64,000 nt of DNA from Oceanospirillaceae bacterium (GCA_013215505.1 JABSQZ010000024.1:48589-112588), one strand, 5' to 3'; shown: positions 1 to 9,690, counted from the first letter of the stretch. Notes: a model not told the origin generated them from the letters alone. Program-made: numbers and translations.

Positions 1-5
1 TAACT

Positions 6-455
6 ATGTTGGCTAAATTGACGATTCGAAAATACCTGGAAGCTGACTGGATTGTTACTTGCAAAATTCACGATCAAGCGCGTCCACTAGAGTTAGCAGG
101 ATCTTGTGATGCTCGGGGATTTGTGCCGTTGGCCGAAGACCAAGGGGATATTTTGGAGTTTAAGCGCTGTGTTAAACATGTCGCTTGCATCGCAGATGAG
201 GTTGTAGGTTTTGTCGGTACTAATAAAACCGAAGTGAGCTGGCTGTATGTCGACCCTCGCTTTCACGGGCAGGGCATTGGTCGTAAACTACTACAGCGTG
301 GCTTATCCCAGATCAATAATAAAGCTTCAACTTATGTACTGGAAGGCAATAGCAGTGCTCGTAAGCTATATGAGAGTGTCGGCTTTAAAGTTATCCAACA
401 GTTTGACAGTAAAAATAATGGCTATATCTGCTCGGTGTTGAAACTGGTGCAATAA
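6..455 (+). CDS. GNAT family N-acetyltransferase
   Basis: A 149-residue single-domain acetyltransferase of the GNAT fold, which moves an acetyl group from acetyl-CoA to an amine. The acetyl-CoA binding motif A is clear at residues 81-94 (YVDPRFHGQGIGRK), following strand beta-4 (VSWLYV). The C-terminal part (NSSARKLYESVGFK, about residues 116-129) is the usual motif B region. The length is typical for a stand-alone GNAT. The ATG lies at base 6, so the promoter and any upstream partner fall outside the window. The substrate cannot be inferred. Confidence 0.85.
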   Translation: MLAKLTIRKYLEADWIVTCKIHDQARPLELAGSCDARGFVPLAEDQGDILEFKRCVKHVACIADEVVGFVGTNKTEVSWLYVDPRFHGQGIGRKLLQRGLSQINNKASTYVLEGNSSARKLYESVGFKVIQQFDSKNNGYICSVLKLVQ

Positions 456-501
456 CAATATTTTTAGCAGCAATGGATTGAGTAGAGCAAAGGAGCGAGT
501 T

Positions 502-906
502 GTGGATCTTAATTTTCAATATGCGCATCATACCCATGATCAGTTCGATACGGTTACTGACGTCACAGATAATCAAGCGATCAAAGCCTTTGATGATTTT
601 GCATGGCGTACAGAAGCTGAAAAAGCGAAAATGCTACAAAAGTGTTTACCGACACTTTCAATTATTATTGAAGCTGAGCACAAGCTAATATGGATCTCAT
701 CATATTTAGAGGGCAGTGATCTGCATTTTATTGCTGAAACTAAGTTTCTAGTGTCAGTATCTTCATACTTTGCATGCTCTGAAACAGAAACTATAAGAGA
801 TTTGTCCAACCCATCATTTACACAAACACAAGCTAGAAAGGCAATAGAGCTGTTTGTTAGCGAATCTTTAGATGAGCTAGAAATGCATTTTAATATTAGC
901 CATTAG
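502..906 (+). CDS. hypothetical protein, unrecognised family
   Basis: A reading frame opens at TTG 478, but the GTG at 502 has an AAGGAG-like site at 490-495 and is the more likely start, giving about 134 residues. The protein is soluble and moderately acidic, with no signal peptide or membrane segment. The N-terminus has a small His/Asp-rich patch (YAHHTHDQFD). I do not recognise the family. It follows the acetyltransferase by about 50 bp on the same strand and could be co-transcribed. The 3' end contains a short run of ATTAGCC heptamers at about 895-916 that spans the stop codon. Confidence 0.55.
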   Translation: MDLNFQYAHHTHDQFDTVTDVTDNQAIKAFDDFAWRTEAEKAKMLQKCLPTLSIIIEAEHKLIWISSYLEGSDLHFIAETKFLVSVSSYFACSETETIRDLSNPSFTQTQARKAIELFVSESLDELEMHFNISH

Positions 907-1462
907 CCATTAGCCAAAGCGTTATTAGGGTTCTGAAACAGGCCTATAACATCAATTGATGTGCCCGCTGGAACAGCAGTTGATCGTCGATTCATGTTGC
1001 TTTGTTAATCACCTTCCGCGCCAATAAATTAGCTTAATTAATTAGTGTAACTAGCTGATAAGTAATATTTAACTATTCTGTTTTTGAAAGGATTGTTTTT
1101 TAAAAACTGAACTGTTAGAGGTCTTTTTTGCCATTAATTTGTTGTTTAACAACTAGTCAATTTGCTAGCATGTTCTAACCTCTGTTATTGCGATATCAGG
1201 AGTAACATAGAGCGGGATATTACTCGTTTTGATATCTGTGGCTATGTCACAGAGTGTTCTGTCGACATTGGCACCAGGGCTGCCGCAGGCCCTGGACATC
1301 TACTGCAATTGATTGCCTATGCGCACAACACCCATGACCAAAATCTCGCCAGTGGTGAACAAATTCGTGCGCATCACAATGTAAACTTATAAGGCCTTGC
1401 TAACTTTAGAGTCGCTATTTTTATTGCAAAACATCGATTTAAGCTTCGAAGATTAAATCGTT
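907..1462. other. intergenic stretch with a possible gene remnant
   Basis: There is no convincing intact gene here. An open frame at 1162-1392 (76 codons) has a coding-like second half (...AYAHNTHDQ...), but it lacks a ribosome binding site and a recognisable family, so it may be the tail of a decayed gene. The remainder (907-1160) is AT-rich and non-coding by eye. Confidence 0.35.
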
Positions 1463-2449
1463 TTAATCTATTTCGACAATAACACAGCCGTAAAAACCGC
1501 CTTGTTCGATTTTGCTATTCGCCTGGGCGATTTCAGCCAGAGGGTAGCGCGCTGCAACACGATGTAGCAATCGATTTTTCTGCAGTGCGTCGGTGATATC
1601 GGCTATTGCCGCCTTTTTTGCACTCTCGGGCATTGCATAGACAATTACCAGCCGGATGGTTAAATCCATAAACATCATTTGTTTAAAGGGCAGCACTGGC
1701 TCAGGGACTACCGTCGATGAATAAGAGGCAATAACACCGCCTACGCGCAGTAGTTGCAAGCTGTTCTCAAGGTTAGCGCCAAACTCAACATCGATAATTC
1801 GATCCACTTTAACTCCAGCGGTGAATTCGAGTACCTGTTTGATCATTTGTGGGTCTGTATGATTTACCACCAGATCTGCACCGGCTTCGATACACTGCGC
1901 TCTGGATTGCTCGCTGCTGGCGGTACTGATAACCGTGGCTCCGGCTAGTTTGGCCCATTGAATCGCATAGTGGCCGACACGTCCCGCGCCACCGGTAATA
2001 AACACTAATTGTCCCTCGACATCACCGTCAGCAAATACACAGCGGTGGGCGGTCATGGCTGGAATACCCATGCAAGCACCGACTGCGAAAGAGGTATTGT
2101 CGGGCAGTGCGACCGCACGTTCACTGGCAATTGCTACATATTGCGCAGCAGTACCGTGCAGGCGTGCAAACTGTGCCTGGTAAACCCAGACCCGTTCGCC
2201 GATACGTGCATGAGGAACGCCCATACCTACAGCTTCAATGACACCAGCACCATCACTGTTGGGGATAACAGCGCCATTATCGAGTAAATTGGGAAAAGCG
2301 CCATCGCGTTTTTTCGTATCAGAGGGGTTAACCCCTGATGCTTGAAGGCGGATAAGAACTTCACCAGGGCCAGGTTGCGGTTGTTCGAATTCAGTCAGCT
2401 GTAAAACATCTGAGGCGGGGCCAAAACGGTTAAAAATTGCTGCTTTCAT
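1463..2449 (-). CDS. NADPH:quinone oxidoreductase / zinc-free MDR family dehydrogenase
   Basis: A 328-residue medium-chain dehydrogenase/reductase of the quinone oxidoreductase (QOR) type. The N-terminal GroES-like domain (residues about 1-125) starts MKAAIFNRFGPASDVL, and the Rossmann NADPH-binding loop reads ITGGAGRVGHYAIQWAK near residue 150. The catalytic and structural zinc cysteines of alcohol dehydrogenases are absent, as expected for QOR proteins. Expected activity is NADPH-dependent reduction of quinones or enones. It is the last gene of a three-gene minus-strand unit (SDR, thiolase, QOR), 78 bp after the thiolase. An AAGG site lies just upstream of the ATG. Confidence 0.85.
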   Translation of the reverse strand: MKAAIFNRFGPASDVLQLTEFEQPQPGPGEVLIRLQASGVNPSDTKKRDGAFPNLLDNGAVIPNSDGAGVIEAVGMGVPHARIGERVWVYQAQFARLHGTAAQYVAIASERAVALPDNTSFAVGACMGIPAMTAHRCVFADGDVEGQLVFITGGAGRVGHYAIQWAKLAGATVISTASSEQSRAQCIEAGADLVVNHTDPQMIKQVLEFTAGVKVDRIIDVEFGANLENSLQLLRVGGVIASYSSTVVPEPVLPFKQMMFMDLTIRLVIVYAMPESAKKAAIADITDALQKNRLLHRVAARYPLAEIAQANSKIEQGGFYGCVIVEID

Positions 2450-2527
2450 GGGTATGTACCTTAATTCTTGATTGATATTCTGTATTTGACTGCTGCAATA
2501 TGCGCAGTAGCCTAGCGTATAGTTTTT

Positions 2528-3712
2528 TTAATGAATCGCCTCAATGATCAGTGCAATCCCCTGACCACCGCCGATACACATAGTAATCAGGGCGTAGCGC
2601 CCACCACTGCGCTGTAACTCGTAGATGGCTTTGACCGTTATTACTGCTCCAGATGCCCCGATAGGGTGACCCAGGGCGATTGCGCCGCCATTAGGGTTCG
2701 TCTTTTTAGGGTCCAGCCCCAACACTTGGGAGACTGCACAGGCTTGAGCGGCAAACGCCTCATTTGATTCAATAAGATCCATATCAGACAAGCTTAAACC
2801 GGCACGCTGCAAGGCTTTTTCAACCGCTTTAACCGGGCCAATCCCCATCAGCGCAGGATCTACCCCAGAGTGTCCGTAGGCGACGATCCTCGCTTGGGCT
2901 TTTAACCCTTGTTGCTCGGCTGCCTCTGCTTCCATCAGTACCAGTGCCGCGGCACCGTCATTCAGTCCTGAAGCGTTACCGGCTGTTACTTTGCCACCTT
3001 TTTTAAATACCGGTCGCAGCTTACTGAAATCTTCCAGACAAGGGGCCTGGCGAAAGTGTTCATCGGTATCAAAAAATTCTGGTCCGCGGCGCTTATTAAG
3101 CGCTACAGGCACTATTTGCTGCTTAAAATAACCCAGCTTAATGGCCCGGTCGGCGCGTATGTGGCTCTCGAGGGCGAATTCATCTTGTTGCAGCCGATCG
3201 ATGTTGTATTTTTCTGCCAGGTTCTCAGCAGTGATTCCCATATGGCCGTTGCCAAAAGGGTCGGTCAAAACACCGGTCATCATATCTATCATGGTTGCGT
3301 CACCCATACGTTGCCCCCAGCGCAAAGCAGGCGCCAGGTAACCGGCACGGCTCATGTTTTCTGCGCCACCGGCAACGGCGACGGTGGCATCCCCGAGCAT
3401 CAACGACTGAGCCGCAGAGATCACCGCTTGCAAACCACTACCACAGAGGCGGTTGACGGTTAGAGCGCTGCTATGTTGCGACAGGCCTGCCTCCAGTGCG
3501 GCAACTCTGGCTATATACATATCTCTGGCTTCAGTATGGATAACGTGGCCCAGTACCAACTGTTGTACTGAATCTGCATCAATATTGGCCCTGGCTATTG
3601 CTTCCTTTATACAGATTGCCGCCAGTTGACTCGGAGGGATATCTTTCAGGCTGCCGCCATAAGTGCCTATAGCAGTGCGCACAGCGCTGAGAATTACGAT
3701 TTCCTTGCTCAT
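2528..3712 (-). CDS. acetyl-CoA acetyltransferase (thiolase)
   Basis: A full-length 394-residue type II thiolase, which condenses two acyl-CoA units or cleaves a 3-ketoacyl-CoA. The nucleophilic cysteine is Cys90 in NRLCGSG, the GHPIGASGA histidine loop is near residue 350, and the second active-site cysteine lies in MCIGGGQG near residue 380. The start is supported by AAGGA just upstream of the ATG, and the gap to the preceding SDR gene is only 25 bp, so the two are co-transcribed. The pairing suggests reversible beta-ketoacyl-CoA metabolism (acetoacetyl-CoA or BktB-like). The chain-length preference is not visible. Confidence 0.92.
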   Translation of the reverse strand: MSKEIVILSAVRTAIGTYGGSLKDIPPSQLAAICIKEAIARANIDADSVQQLVLGHVIHTEARDMYIARVAALEAGLSQHSSALTVNRLCGSGLQAVISAAQSLMLGDATVAVAGGAENMSRAGYLAPALRWGQRMGDATMIDMMTGVLTDPFGNGHMGITAENLAEKYNIDRLQQDEFALESHIRADRAIKLGYFKQQIVPVALNKRRGPEFFDTDEHFRQAPCLEDFSKLRPVFKKGGKVTAGNASGLNDGAAALVLMEAEAAEQQGLKAQARIVAYGHSGVDPALMGIGPVKAVEKALQRAGLSLSDMDLIESNEAFAAQACAVSQVLGLDPKKTNPNGGAIALGHPIGASGAVITVKAIYELQRSGGRYALITMCIGGGQGIALIIEAIH

Positions 3713-3737
3713 TTATAATCCTTTAAGTAAATTGTTT

Positions 3738-4499
3738 TCAGGCGAGTAACCCGCCATCGACGATCAGAGTCTGGCCGGTAATATAGCTGGCGCCGGCGCA
3801 GAAGTAGAAAATGGCCTCCGCGTAATCTTCTGGGACACCAATGCGCTTGAGGGGCAGGGCCTGGGCCGCCTTGTCTGCATCGGCTTCATCCCAGCTACAG
3901 TCCCAGCCAGAGCTTTTAACCCAGCCCGGAGCAATCGCATTCACCCGAATGTTGGGACCTAGTCCCCGGGCCAACTCGCGGGTCATAGTGATTAAGCCGC
4001 CTTTAGTCGAAGCATACACAGTGCTACTGGCACCACCACCCATGGCCGCCACTGAGGCGACGTTAACGATAGCTCCACCCTCTTTAAGATGCGGAAGGGC
4101 CGCCCGAATACAGCGAAAAGGCCCCACCAGATTGACTGATAATAGCTTGTCCCAGAACGCTTCGTCCTGAGTGTTCAGATCAGACTGGGCAATAGTATCG
4201 CGAGTGCCAGGAGTCGCAGCGTTGTTAATCAGATAATCCAGCCCGCCCATGCTAGCTGCAGCATTATCCACCATACGAATTACATCTGCAGGATCACTGA
4301 CATCGCCCTCTGCGGCCAACACGTCAAAGCCTAGCTCAAGTAGCCTCTGTACTTGTTCTGCCAGAATTTTACTTCCAGGCAAATCATTTATTGCCACTGT
4401 AGCACCGCAGCGGGCAAGCTTTTCGACGGTGGCCAGGCCTATACCTGAGGCGCCACCTGTCACTAAGGCACACTTGCCTTTTAGATCAGCGTAAATCAT
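3738..4499 (-). CDS. SDR family NAD(P)-dependent oxidoreductase
   Basis: A classical short-chain dehydrogenase of 253 residues. It has the cofactor loop TGGASGIG (14-21), the NNA motif (92-94), the catalytic Ser149 and the Tyr162-x3-Lys166 pair, and ends with the usual GxxxxVDGG tail. A ribosome site (AAGGA) precedes the ATG by 11 bases. It is the first gene of the SDR-thiolase-QOR operon and is divergent from the LysR-type gene at 4749, which is probably its regulator. With a thiolase beside it, a 3-hydroxyacyl or alcohol substrate is plausible but not proven. Confidence 0.9.
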   Translation of the reverse strand: MIYADLKGKCALVTGGASGIGLATVEKLARCGATVAINDLPGSKILAEQVQRLLELGFDVLAAEGDVSDPADVIRMVDNAAASMGGLDYLINNAATPGTRDTIAQSDLNTQDEAFWDKLLSVNLVGPFRCIRAALPHLKEGGAIVNVASVAAMGGGASSTVYASTKGGLITMTRELARGLGPNIRVNAIAPGWVKSSGWDCSWDEADADKAAQALPLKRIGVPEDYAEAIFYFCAGASYITGQTLIVDGGLLA

Positions 4500-4748
4500 C
4501 TTTGAATTCCTTGTATTTTATTTTTATGGTGACAACCGATGTGAGTAGCCATCCCCTGGAGATGGATTGATGAATCATCGGTCTGATTAAGTTGCATAGT
4601 GGAAGAATACCTAGGCACTTATCATAAATAAAACGAATAATTATTATGTATATCATGATGAAATGGAATGACGTAAGCTAAGGGCAAGTTCAGGGGTCCC
4701 AGTACTCTTTGAATACAACCGCACTTATCATTTGCAGCAGGGGGTCCC

Positions 4749-5645
4749 ATGCGTCGCGTCAATCTGGATATCGATTTATTAAGGTGTTTCGCCACTGTCG
4801 TGGAAGCGGGAGGCTTTACCGCGGCGGCTAAAACCTTGCTGCGTACCCAGTCTGCAGTCAGTGTGCAAATCAAACGCCTCGAAGCAACCATCGGCCATAA
4901 ATTATTTGAAAGGAGTAAACGCACACCGGTGCTGACCGAGCAGGGTGAAATGTTGCTGGGCTATGCGCACCGCATCTTAAAACTCAACGATGAAACCGTG
5001 CTTCGATTGACCGAAACCGAGATGGAGGGTACTTTGCGACTGGGGGTTGTTGAATATTTAGCGCCGCATCGACTGCCGGACATTATCTCTAAGTTGAGAC
5101 GCGCTTATCCGCGTCTGGATCTGCGCTTGCGTATTGATCTGAGCAGCAAACTGCATGCAGAGCTGGAAGCGGGTAAGCTGGATGTGATTATTGCAGCCAG
5201 AAGTGAAAATAAAGATTATGGGCAGGAGCTTTTTCGTGAACAGCTTTGCTGGGCCACTGGTCCTTTGGGAATACCAGATGCCCAAACTCCTGTGCCTCTG
5301 GCAGTGCTGCCACACCCTTGCTTTTATCGCCAGGCCGCCATTACCTCGCTGGATCAACAGGACAGGCCCTGGTATTGCGCGGTGACCACAATGAATATTT
5401 CCGGGGTCCAGAAGGTCATCGAAGCTGGCCTGGCAGTCGGGGTACTAAGCAAATCATCGCTGCTTCCGAGCATGACTATATTGGGTCCAGAAGATGGTTT
5501 CCCATTGCTGCCAATGATTAGTCTTGGGGTGTTTAGCAATAACTACGACAGTAAATTCGCCATTGCACCTGTGATGAAATTTATTGCTGATTGCGTGGTC
5601 GATACACAGCATTATATTCCTCAGCTAGTAACTGCGAAGCTTTAG
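4749..5645 (+). CDS. LysR family transcriptional regulator
   Basis: 298 residues. The N-terminal winged helix-turn-helix spans about residues 4-62 (DLLRCFATVVEAGGFTAAAK, then the recognition part QSAVSVQIKRLE), and a periplasmic-binding-like effector domain runs from about 90 to the end. The effector domain is typical in length. It is transcribed away from the SDR/thiolase/QOR operon with a 249-bp shared control region, the classic arrangement of a LysR activator and its target. A G-rich site (CAGGGGG) precedes the ATG. The inducer is unknown. Confidence 0.9.
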   Translation: MRRVNLDIDLLRCFATVVEAGGFTAAAKTLLRTQSAVSVQIKRLEATIGHKLFERSKRTPVLTEQGEMLLGYAHRILKLNDETVLRLTETEMEGTLRLGVVEYLAPHRLPDIISKLRRAYPRLDLRLRIDLSSKLHAELEAGKLDVIIAARSENKDYGQELFREQLCWATGPLGIPDAQTPVPLAVLPHPCFYRQAAITSLDQQDRPWYCAVTTMNISGVQKVIEAGLAVGVLSKSSLLPSMTILGPEDGFPLLPMISLGVFSNNYDSKFAIAPVMKFIADCVVDTQHYIPQLVTAKL

Positions 5646-5750
5646 CAGGCTCACTATTGTGTAATATAATCCCTATATAAGATGAACTTATCTTTATTTC
5701 CTACCTCCAATTCAATTACTTAAAGCTACCTTTGAACGGAAAATGAAGCG

Positions 5751-6089
5751 ATGCAAAAATTAATTGACGATTATATAGCGATGAATATTGAAGGTCGGGT
5801 ATTAGAGCTATGTCAGAAGTACTACGCCACAAATGTACTGATGCTCAATAACGGTAAGGTTTTTGCCGAGTCTATGCAGGAATCCTATGATAAGCAGAAA
5901 AAGTATATTGGGCTAGTCACCGAGTTTGAGGTTAAATTGCTCTCTGCAAAAATTCAGGGAAACGTCAGTGAACTGGTTTTTCACTATAAAATGACTGGAG
6001 CTAATTCAGTAAATGAGTTTACCGGTAAGCATATTCAAACCTGGGAGCAACAAAAAATTGTCAGAGAAGAATATCTTTCCATTGAATGA
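5751..6089 (+). CDS. SnoaL-like / NTF2-fold protein
   Basis: A 112-residue protein resembling the SnoaL-like polyketide-cyclase/NTF2 fold: an initial helix (LIDDYIAMNIEGRVLELCQKYY), the segment NGKVFAESMQESYDKQ, then alternating beta-strands ending in KHIQTWEQQKIVREEY. Members of this fold are small alpha+beta barrels used as isomerases, cyclases or ligand-binding domains. No catalytic residues can be assigned with certainty. It stands alone after the LysR gene with no clear operon partner. Confidence 0.6.
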   Translation: MQKLIDDYIAMNIEGRVLELCQKYYATNVLMLNNGKVFAESMQESYDKQKKYIGLVTEFEVKLLSAKIQGNVSELVFHYKMTGANSVNEFTGKHIQTWEQQKIVREEYLSIE

Positions 6090-6114
6090 GTGGTTTGAAT
6101 GAGTAGGAAACCAA

Positions 6115-6889
6115 TGGATGAAATCTTATTAATAATAAACAACAAGTTGAAATAATCAGAGATAAACTCAGAGCTGTCTGTACTGCTGAAATAGCGCAGT
6201 CGATACGTCGCTATTTTCCGCATGGAATTAACTGTATCGGAGCCACTGCTGCTGATATAAATAGGATTGTCACCAGCTTTAAAGCTGAGAATTCGGGGCT
6301 GTCGGCCAATGAAGTTTTAAGTGTCTCTGAAACTGTTTTAAAGCATGCCCAGTACAGCGAAGAAGTGTTTATCGCCTATGGTCTTATCGGGCATCTGGTG
6401 AAAAAGCATTTCGATGATGATCTATTACTGCGTTTTCAATATTGGCTCGAACACTATGCGTGCAACTGGGCGCATGTCGATGATCTGTGTATTAAAGCTA
6501 TTTATAATTTCTTAATGGCACGCCCGCATTTAATAGAAGCTACTCAAGTTTGGTCATACTCAGATGTGCCCTGGTGTCGACGGGCCAGTAATGTGGTTTG
6601 GGTGAAGTTTATCAAACGAAAAATCGGCAAGTCTGTTTACACTCTGGATACAAACTTAGTCTTCGAGAACTGTGATCAGCTGATGTTAGATGAAGATGAG
6701 TTCGTGCAAAAAAGTGTCGGCTGGCTGTTAAAAGTCACAGCAGTACATCATCAACAAGATGTTATTGAATACCTAAAGCGCAATATCAATATTATACAGC
6801 GATCTACTTTGCGCTATGCGCTGGAAAAAGTGGATGTTGATACTCGAAAATCAATATTGTCATACTCAGAGATGAGTCGTAAGTCGTAA
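6115..6889 (+). pseudogene. DNA alkylation repair protein (AlkD-like HEAT-repeat), frame broken near the start
   Basis: The frame 6122-6889 encodes about 255 residues with the character of the COG4912/AlkD DNA alkylation repair family: helical repeats with YGLIGHLVKKHF, a NWAHVDDLC motif, and W-rich repeats including WCRRASNVVW and KSVGWLLK. AlkD-type enzymes excise bulky or cationic alkylated bases. That frame has no ATG before the coding part. The only good ATG (6115, encoding MDEILL) is in another frame and hits a stop after 13 codons. A one-base slip in the AT-rich run at 6126-6139 would join them. It may be a pseudogene, a sequencing error, or a gene using GTG 6365 (174 residues, lacking the first repeats). 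Its last codons are made of the heptamer repeat at 6875-6891. Confidence 0.65.
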
Positions 6890-6891
6890 GT
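6875..6891. repeat. heptamer tandem repeat, locus 1 (AGTCGTA type)
   Basis: Two and a half copies of AGTCGTA. They overlap the stop codon of the alkylation-repair frame and supply its final Arg-Lys-Ser-stop. The tract lies within 2 bp of the convergent deacetylase stop at 6893. This is the shortest member of the dispersed family. Confidence 0.6.
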
Positions 6892-6892
6892 T

Positions 6893-7801
6893 TTAAGTTG
6901 GTAATAATTTGTGGGCTTCTTCTACTGCTATGGCGTGGCGCATTGCCAGGGCTCGCTGGTCTTTGTCGTAGCCTCCGCCTATGACGGTGGCGACTGGGAT
7001 TTTTAGATCCAGGCAGCGCTTTAGTACATGATGATCACGGGCACGGATACCGTCCATAGTGACATTAATCAGCCCAAGCGGATCATCGGCAAAGATATCC
7101 ACTCCGGCATCATAGATCACAAAATCCGGCTGACTAAGTGCCAGTGCCTGTTCCAAGCCATCGGCCATCAGCTGCAGATAAATATCGTTATTTGCACCCA
7201 CCGGGATGTTTATATCCAAATCACTTTGCGCCTTGCGCGCCGGGAAATTTTTTTCGCAGTGTACTGAACAAGTGAAGACATTTTGCTGATCAGCTAATAT
7301 TCGTGCTGTACCGTCTCCCTGATGCACATCCAGATCAAAGATCAACACTTTGCTGGCGCTGCCATGGCTCAGCAGGCTATTAGCCGCAATCGCCAAATCA
7401 TTGAGGATGCAAAAACCCGAAGCGTAATCGTAGTGGGCGTGATGGGTACCCCCGGCTAAATGGCAAGCTATACCGTGTTTTATCGCCAGATGGCAAGTGA
7501 GCAAAGTGCCAACCGGTGATATCAAGGTACGGCGCACTAGCCCCGCGCTCCAGGGCAAGCCCATACGGCGCAATTCTTTTTTATCCAGTTTATTGTTAAC
7601 AAACCGCTGCAAATAATCAGAGCAGTGGGCCGTCTCTAACAACTGCATTTTTGCGCTGCCGGGGCGGTAAGTGTTGCTGGGGGTGGCAATTCCCTGATGT
7701 TGCAAATACTCATATAACAGCCGAAACTTCTGCATCGGAAAGCGATGTTTATCCTCGAAGTCGTAGCTGTAGTGCGGGTGAGTAACAAGGGGTAGTGACA
7801 T
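6893..7801 (-). CDS. histone deacetylase family protein (class II-like amidohydrolase)
   Basis: A 302-residue zinc-dependent deacetylase of the HDAC/acetoin utilisation/acetylpolyamine amidohydrolase superfamily. Visible active-site features are the tandem histidines in GGTHHAH (His120-His121), the metal ligands in FDLDVHQGDG (Asp158, His160) and Asp240 in DIFADDPLG, and a glycine-rich GGGYD loop near the C-terminus. The length matches short bacterial single-domain members. Substrates in bacteria are acetylated lysine, polyamines or similar amides; none can be chosen here. It is convergent with the alkylation-repair frame. Confidence 0.9.
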   Translation of the reverse strand: MSLPLVTHPHYSYDFEDKHRFPMQKFRLLYEYLQHQGIATPSNTYRPGSAKMQLLETAHCSDYLQRFVNNKLDKKELRRMGLPWSAGLVRRTLISPVGTLLTCHLAIKHGIACHLAGGTHHAHYDYASGFCILNDLAIAANSLLSHGSASKVLIFDLDVHQGDGTARILADQQNVFTCSVHCEKNFPARKAQSDLDINIPVGANNDIYLQLMADGLEQALALSQPDFVIYDAGVDIFADDPLGLINVTMDGIRARDHHVLKRCLDLKIPVATVIGGGYDKDQRALAMRHAIAVEEAHKLLPT

Positions 7802-8049
7802 AGTTCTACTTTTTTAAAGCTAACGCCAAAAGGGTCAGAGAATTGGATTGAATAAAGCTTTGCCATGTTACAAAAAATCGATATGGATTTATACCGTTAC
7901 CTGCTTTGAAAGAAACTGCCGTATAAGCTGCACGTTACAGTGGTATCGATACTCTTTTGTAATCAGGTTTAAAAAGTGTCAATAAACATCATTAAAACAT
8001 CAAATATCAGATGCTTGCTGTGAAATTCACAGTATTGGCAATATAATCT

Positions 8050-8835
8050 GTGGCCAGTGCCATAGGCGCCAGCTTTGAATCGATTAACTTTACCTCTGGA
8101 ATTAACCTGGATATTCTGCATTTATATTTTTTTATCATTGCTCTATTTGCATCTGCAATATCCGCTGTCGTTGGCTTTGGCTCAGCATTGATCCTCATCG
8201 CCGCCTCCTCGATGGTCTACGATATAAAATGGAGCATAGCCATAACTACCTTTTTGTATTTTTACAATAGCGCACTGAAAAGCTACTCGTTTAGACAAAG
8301 TGTTGATGTATCGCTAACGTTGAAAATGACTGCTCTGGCTATACCTGGCGTTTTTTTAGGCGGCTATTTTTTACTCAACATACAAGCTCAAGTTATCCAT
8401 ATATTACTTGCTTTGGTCGCGCTGCTCTATTTAGCGATTGATTTTTTTAAGTTCAATAGTCAGATAACAGTTGCTGACAAACTCCTGTACGGCTCTGGCT
8501 TTATCTATGGCTTTATTTCCGGGGCTGCAGGCAGTGGCAGTATAGTAAAGGCTATTGTCTTTAAGCATATCCAGCTCCCTAAAGAGGTTTTTGTTGCCAC
8601 TATGGCAGCGTCGGCCCTACCACTCAATATTATTAAAATAGGCATTTTTTCTGCCGGCGCAATTATCGGTTTTTCAGACATACCACTGATATTGCTATTG
8701 CTTGTCGCCAGCTATTTAGGTACCCAGCTAGGTAAAAAAGTGCTGGTGAAAATATCGCAATCTTTTTTTGAAAAGCTAGTCCGATTAATGTTGTTAGTGT
8801 TGTCTATAAAGTTACTGTATTCAGCTATAGTCTGA
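8050..8835 (+). CDS. TauE/SafE family anion (sulfite) exporter, membrane protein
   Basis: A 261-residue integral membrane protein with about seven or eight hydrophobic helices. It carries the repeated TauE/SafE signatures SAVVGFGSALILIA (about residues 37-50) and GFISGAAGSGSIVKAI (about 155-170). The family exports small organic or sulfur anions such as sulfite. The start is GTG 8050 without a strong ribosome site. No sulfur-metabolism partner is adjacent, so the substrate is only a family guess. Confidence 0.8.
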   Translation: MASAIGASFESINFTSGINLDILHLYFFIIALFASAISAVVGFGSALILIAASSMVYDIKWSIAITTFLYFYNSALKSYSFRQSVDVSLTLKMTALAIPGVFLGGYFLLNIQAQVIHILLALVALLYLAIDFFKFNSQITVADKLLYGSGFIYGFISGAAGSGSIVKAIVFKHIQLPKEVFVATMAASALPLNIIKIGIFSAGAIIGFSDIPLILLLLVASYLGTQLGKKVLVKISQSFFEKLVRLMLLVLSIKLLYSAIV

Positions 8836-8901
8836 CAGCCGAGACGCTGTACAATCCATCTTGCTGCCGCCATGGCAATTTTAAATCCGCAAAGGAATTC
8901 T

Positions 8902-9690
8902 ATGAGAAGTTTGCATGTATTATTATTCCCGCTAATCAGCACAATACTGATTGGTTTTACGACAATAGCGCAGGCAAAAAGCCAATGGACGGTGCTGGAA
9001 AGGATAGAGCGGTTTAGTAACCAGACTCATCATTGGGGGCAAAAGGGCCAGGTCTCTGCCAATAACGGATGGTCTGATTACGGGAAATTAAAAATTAGCT
9101 TGAGTAATGAAAAATACCTGTTACTACAGCAGTGGCAGAACGAGTTATTACTTGAGGTGTATTCAACACAATCAACCACTCCAAGCTTCAAGGCGTTGAG
9201 TATTCCCGGCGCGGGTTTGTTTTTCAGCCCTCAAGGCTCAAGTAATTGCGCAGCTGATTCGATTCAACAAGCCGGCATGTTTGCAGAAATGACCCTGTTT
9301 TACATGGCAAAGCTATTTCCTGAAGGACCTTCCAATTTAATTAAAGGGAGCTCTTTTAAACTAAAAGGTGCACAAACTGAATTCAGGTTTATGAAATTAG
9401 CGGTGCAAATTAACACCCCTTGGTCAGTCACTGGGTTAATCAGTATGTCACAGCCGGGCAGGCATAAGTTGCAAATAACCGGACCGGATAATCATCCGGC
9501 ATTGGTAGATTGGAGTCAGCAAAAAAAACAGCGGGTAGCTTCCTCTGAGCTGTTGAAAAACTGGGATGCTTGTTGGACGGGCTCGCATAGAGCAGATAAT
9601 AAAGGTGGCAGCAGAACCTTTAAAACCAATATTTCAGATACCGAAAATATAGCGACTTTTGCACATATACGGGAGCAATTGGATAATTAA
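8902..9690 (+). CDS. secreted hypothetical protein
   Basis: The frame opens at 8872, but the ATG at 8902 is preceded by AAAGGA (8891-8896) and begins a clean signal peptide (MRSLHVLLFPLIST...AQA-KS), so the start is placed there, giving 262 residues. The mature protein is predicted to be periplasmic or lipid-exposed, with a beta-rich composition and two cysteines that could pair (about residues 115 and 221). The family is not recognised. A heptamer repeat tract begins directly after the stop codon. Confidence 0.6.
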   Translation: MRSLHVLLFPLISTILIGFTTIAQAKSQWTVLERIERFSNQTHHWGQKGQVSANNGWSDYGKLKISLSNEKYLLLQQWQNELLLEVYSTQSTTPSFKALSIPGAGLFFSPQGSSNCAADSIQQAGMFAEMTLFYMAKLFPEGPSNLIKGSSFKLKGAQTEFRFMKLAVQINTPWSVTGLISMSQPGRHKLQITGPDNHPALVDWSQQKKQRVASSELLKNWDACWTGSHRADNKGGSRTFKTNISDTENIATFAHIREQLDN

